The notes under the pieces: generated by a model | Told to the model about the DNA's origin: nothing | Databases searched by the model: none | Seen by the model: the letters and a program-made list of their open reading frames with translations, nothing else | Position numbers and translations under genes: made by a program | DNA from: Oxytricha trifallax | Taxonomy: Eukaryota; Ciliophora; Spirotrichea; Sporadotrichida; Oxytrichidae | Length of the DNA stretch: 64,000 nt | Assembly (NCBI GenBank): GCA_000711775.1 | Contig: ARYC01003678.1 | Coordinates: forward strand, 1-64,000 | Reading direction: 5' to 3' | Shown here: piece after piece, positions 60,916 through 64,000 of the stretch | Numbering within the stretch: position 1 is the stretch's first letter | Layout of the letters: each line of letters starts with the position of its first letter

Positions 60916-62880
60916 CACACTTTGTGCCAATCTTTGCATTAGGTATTATTTATGCTATATTTACTCAGTTTTTTCAAGCAAAGTTCAAGAATAGCGCCAT
61001 CTGGTGTATTGTAAAAAGAAAGGGTTAAGTTATCTTTCATTGGAAGGTTTTTCTGGCCACTGAGTCTTATATGGGAGATTGGAGCGAAATTATTTAGGAG
61101 TTGATTGAGATTTTATTTAGGACTCCAATAGTAACTATTGAGTCTACGTTTAATGGGATCAATTAATTGCCATAAATTATCAGTATTTAAATGATAATTT
61201 ATCTCGCAAGCATTAAAAGGAATTTTTGAAAATATGCCATCAGAAGTGACTGTATTGCGAACTTTTATGTTGAGTTTGCCTGGAAATAATCGAAGCCATT
61301 CAGCTTCTGATCTAAGTTATGTTTACAGATAGTTAAGAGCTTCATCTTCATCGTCCTCGATAGGCTTCTTAGCAATTTAGCCTGCTTATTACTGCCTCAT
61401 TTATTCTTTAGAAATAATTGCATTTTAGATATTTTTAACTGTTGGCACTGGATTGTTAGCTTTATTCAATTTATCCATATACTTTTGATCGAGCTGTCCT
61501 CGAATCTCGAATGCTTCTGTTAAGTTTCTAGCTTATTGATGCTAAAGCATAGCTATGTTTGCAGTAGTTCTTGTGACACCTGTTGTCTGACCATCCCAAA
61601 TTATTTTCTGTTGATCTCCTTGACCTGAAGCCCCAGCACTAACAGTGCTGGCTTGCGTTGTTTAAGCTGTATTCTAGCTTTAGGCTTATCCGGCATTAGG
61701 AAAGACATCTCTTCTTTCTTAAGCAAATCTTCTCAAATTTTGAGTGATTTCATCACCGTCAGCATAAGTATTAAGCTTAGATCGATCTTCTCTACGCAGC
61801 TTTTCTTTTCTCCATTTAGGATCCATTCGCTCTAATTTCAAATGCTCTTTCCATTCTAAAAGTGGAATTTCCTGCTCGAATTTTGGACATTTTTAAGTGC
61901 CCAATCGGCACTAGCTCCACCAGTAGCCTTCTCGTCTTTTCCACGTTGATAATTCTTCTTAACTTTCATCTCAGAATCTAATGAAGTGGATACAACGATT
62001 TCATTAGGAGCTGTACTTTGGGTTAATGATGGTAAAGGTAGAAGTTTTATTTATTGAGCTTTTGAAATGTCAGGTTTGGTATTTGGAGCAAGACCACCTG
62101 GTGGCATGCTCATAATTGATTAACTATCTTCTATTGTAAAAATAATTATTTCTCTAAAATATCAAATGATTTTTTGCAGTAAAATTTAGCTTTATAATAT
62201 TTGCTTCTTAATTTGCTCTTTGACTTTCTCCTGTTCTTTTTATTCTTCAAGCTCCGCATCTTAAATTTCCTTCATCTCTTCGTCATCATATAAATCGATT
62301 TTCTCTACCAATACAAACTCATGCCAATCTATTGCTTCTATCTGCATTAATTCTTCAGTAAGACTTCCCTCTTTGCCATGAAGGATTTCGAGGTCAGCTC
62401 TGAGTTTCTACTCCTCCTCAAGAATCTTATCCCTTGGTATCTATCACCAGCTGCTTTGAGAATTAATTTCATAATGTAGTGAAACTTTACTTTAAAATCC
62501 TTCATATCATACATAGTATATATAACTTATCTGAACGGTGTATTATCCTTCATTAATTACTATAAGGAATTATTATTTATTTTATATGAAAGAATTTCAA
62601 GACCTCCCTCCTTCTTGTCCTTTCTGAGCAAATCTCTAGAGCCTCTACAACTGCTCATTCCTGGGTATAAGCACTTTAGAATAGGATTCGTCCAGTAGAG
62701 TGAAGTAACCAAACAAGCCATGAGTAGGTTTCAAGAAATCAAATTAGGGGTTGCAAGCTTCTCTCTCTTTCAGGCCTTGCAAGAATTTTTGACCATTTCT
62801 AGCTACAAATTAGGCAGTAAGTTTAATTACTTCATGATCAATATTTGCAAGTATCTGGTGACTAATTCAAACTAATACTA
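60916..62880 (-). CDS. SF3A1: Splicing factor SF3A1 (PRP21)
   Basis: Three minus-strand blocks. 62,600-62,880: a SURP domain, LTAQFVARNGQKFLQGLKER with NPQFDFLKP. 62,195-62,430: IEAIDWHEFVLVEKIDLYDD and a charged helix. 60,916-62,113: EIPLLEWKEHLKLERMDPKW, ITQNLRRFAQERRDVF, IIWDGQTTGVTRTTANI, and a ubiquitin-like end with SFYNTPDGAILELCLKKLSK, stopping at TGA 60916-60918. This order matches SF3A1, a U2 snRNP component needed for pre-spliceosome assembly. A single extra base near 61,900 is required, probably an assembly error. The first SURP and the start are not in this window or lie in an unseen MDS. Confidence 0.9.
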
Positions 62881-62884
62881 ACGA

Positions 62885-63118
62885 ATCCCAGGTTTAATTA
62901 TATAATAATAATTACTATTTTCTTTCAGAGGTTTTAAACTAGTAATAAAAATATTTATAAAAGTTTATTGCATTATTAATCTAATTTTCTCTACATTTAG
63001 AATAGTTATTTTAATGTTTAATGAAAAATTTAAATTAGTTTATTTTTAATTTAAGCATAATGAATTTATTTCAATTCTTAAAAAATATGATATATAATTA
63101 TTTTAATGATAAAATTTA
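62885..63118. other. AT-rich spacer before the satellite
   Basis: No gene seen. Confidence 0.5.
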
Positions 63119-63120
63119 AA

Positions 63121-64000
63121 AGTAATGGGTATTGACGTCCATTCCTCACCGGTGACGTCCATTCCTCACCGGTGTCGTCCAGTCCTCCCGGTGACGTCCA
63201 TTCCTCACCGGTGACGTCGCATTCCTGCACCGGTGTCGTCCAGTTCCTACTCACTCGGTGACGTCCATTCGCTCACCGGTGACGTCCATTCTCTCACCGG
63301 TGACGTCCATTCCTCACCGGTGTCGTCCAGTCCTCACCGGTGACGTCCATTCCTCACCGTGTCGTCCAGTCCTGCACCGGTGACGTCCATTCCTCACCGA
63401 TGACGTCCATTCCTCACCGGTGACATCGTTCCTCACGTGACGTCGCAGGTCCTCCCGTGACGTCCATGTCCTCACCGGTGACGTCCATTCCTCACCGGTG
63501 ACGTCTGTTCTAACTGATGACGTCCAGTCCTCCGATGACGTCCATTCCTCACCGGTGACGTCGTTCCTCACTGATGACGTCCATTCCTCACCGATGACGT
63601 CCATTCCTCACCGGTGACGTCCATGATCCTCACCTGTCGTCCAGTCTACCCGGTGACGTGCATTCCTCAGCGGTGACGTCCATATCCTCACGGTCGTCCA
63701 TTCTCACCGGTGTCGTCAGTCCTTCCGGTGACGTCCCTTCCTCACCGTGACGTCGCATTCCTCACCGGTGTCGTCCAGTCTCCCGGTGGACGTCATTCCT
63801 CACCGGGTGACGTCCATTCTCACGGTGTCGTCCAGTCTCCCGTACGTCCATTCCCGATGACGTCCATTCCTCACCGGTGACATCTGTTCCTCACTGATGA
63901 CGTCCATTCCTCACCGACGAGTCCATTCCTCACTGATGACGTCCATTCCTCACCGGTGACGTCTGTTCCTAACTGATGACGTCCATTCCTCACCGATGAC
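63121..64000. repeat. GC-rich 20-bp satellite array
   Basis: About 44 tandem copies of GACGTCCATTCCTCACCGGT running off the window end. A variant (GTCGTCCAGTCCTCACCGGT) alternates irregularly. Many copies differ by single-base insertions or deletions. The unit contains the self-complementary hexamers GACGTC and ACCGGT and two CpG. The GC content is far above the rest of the window. Antisense open frames across it (GEEWTSS repeats) are by-products. Confidence 0.95.

Noticed and set aside
63314-63604. Open frame with GEEWTSS repeats on the minus strand
   Set aside because: By-product of the 20-bp satellite; interrupted by the indels and not conserved between units.

Overview
The window looks like germline (micronuclear) DNA of a hypotrich ciliate close to Oxytricha, Stylonychia or Tetmemena. 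Conserved proteins read correctly only if TAA and TAG are glutamine and TGA is the stop. The DNA is very AT-rich. Genes are cut into short coding blocks (MDS) separated by AT-rich spacers (IES) with short direct-repeat pointers. A 4.1-kb TBE-type transposon with C4A4 telomere-like termini sits in the middle. No bacterial or phage features were seen.

Layout. 0-9 kb: an acidic-tail protein, a dispersed minus-strand gene, unidentified plus-strand coding and an MGC/EF-hand-like gene. 9.1-11.2 kb: a TA-flanked element with 327-bp inverted repeats and one gene for a CRESS-like Rep/superfamily 3 helicase. 11.8-14.2 kb: a SANT/Myb SHAQKYF-type gene and two small convergent genes. 15.6-25 kb: two related Na+/H+ exchanger genes with a decayed gene between them. 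24.9-30 kb: MAK16, a four-helix membrane protein interrupted by a 752-bp palindrome, and a Rab11-like GTPase. 30.4-35.0 kb: an unknown 4.57-kb element with ~250-bp inverted repeats. 35.9-40.8 kb: a WDR44-like WD40 gene. 40.97-45.06 kb: the TBE element. 45.1-49.0 kb: a nested inverted-repeat unit containing an internal 20-bp telomere sequence and a second, decayed Rep element. 49.5-57.2 kb: four poorly known genes, a 1.17-kb palindromic element and an active-site-complete papain-like protease. 57.6-62.9 kb: a papain homologue without its catalytic triad, a carbonic-anhydrase-like gene lacking two zinc ligands, and splicing factor SF3A1. 63.1 kb to the end: a GC-rich 20-bp satellite.

Housekeeping genes (SF3A1, MAK16, Rab, WDR44-like, NHE) become readable after removal of IES, while the mobile fraction is meant to be eliminated. 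Several elements (a MITE family, the two Rep elements, the 4.57-kb element and the 1.17-kb palindrome) are flanked by TA, and removing one MITE plus one TA restores a host reading frame exactly. Single-base frame slips, often near homopolymers, occur even in conserved genes, so part of the frameshifting may be assembly error. Coordinates of split genes are spans, not spliced models.
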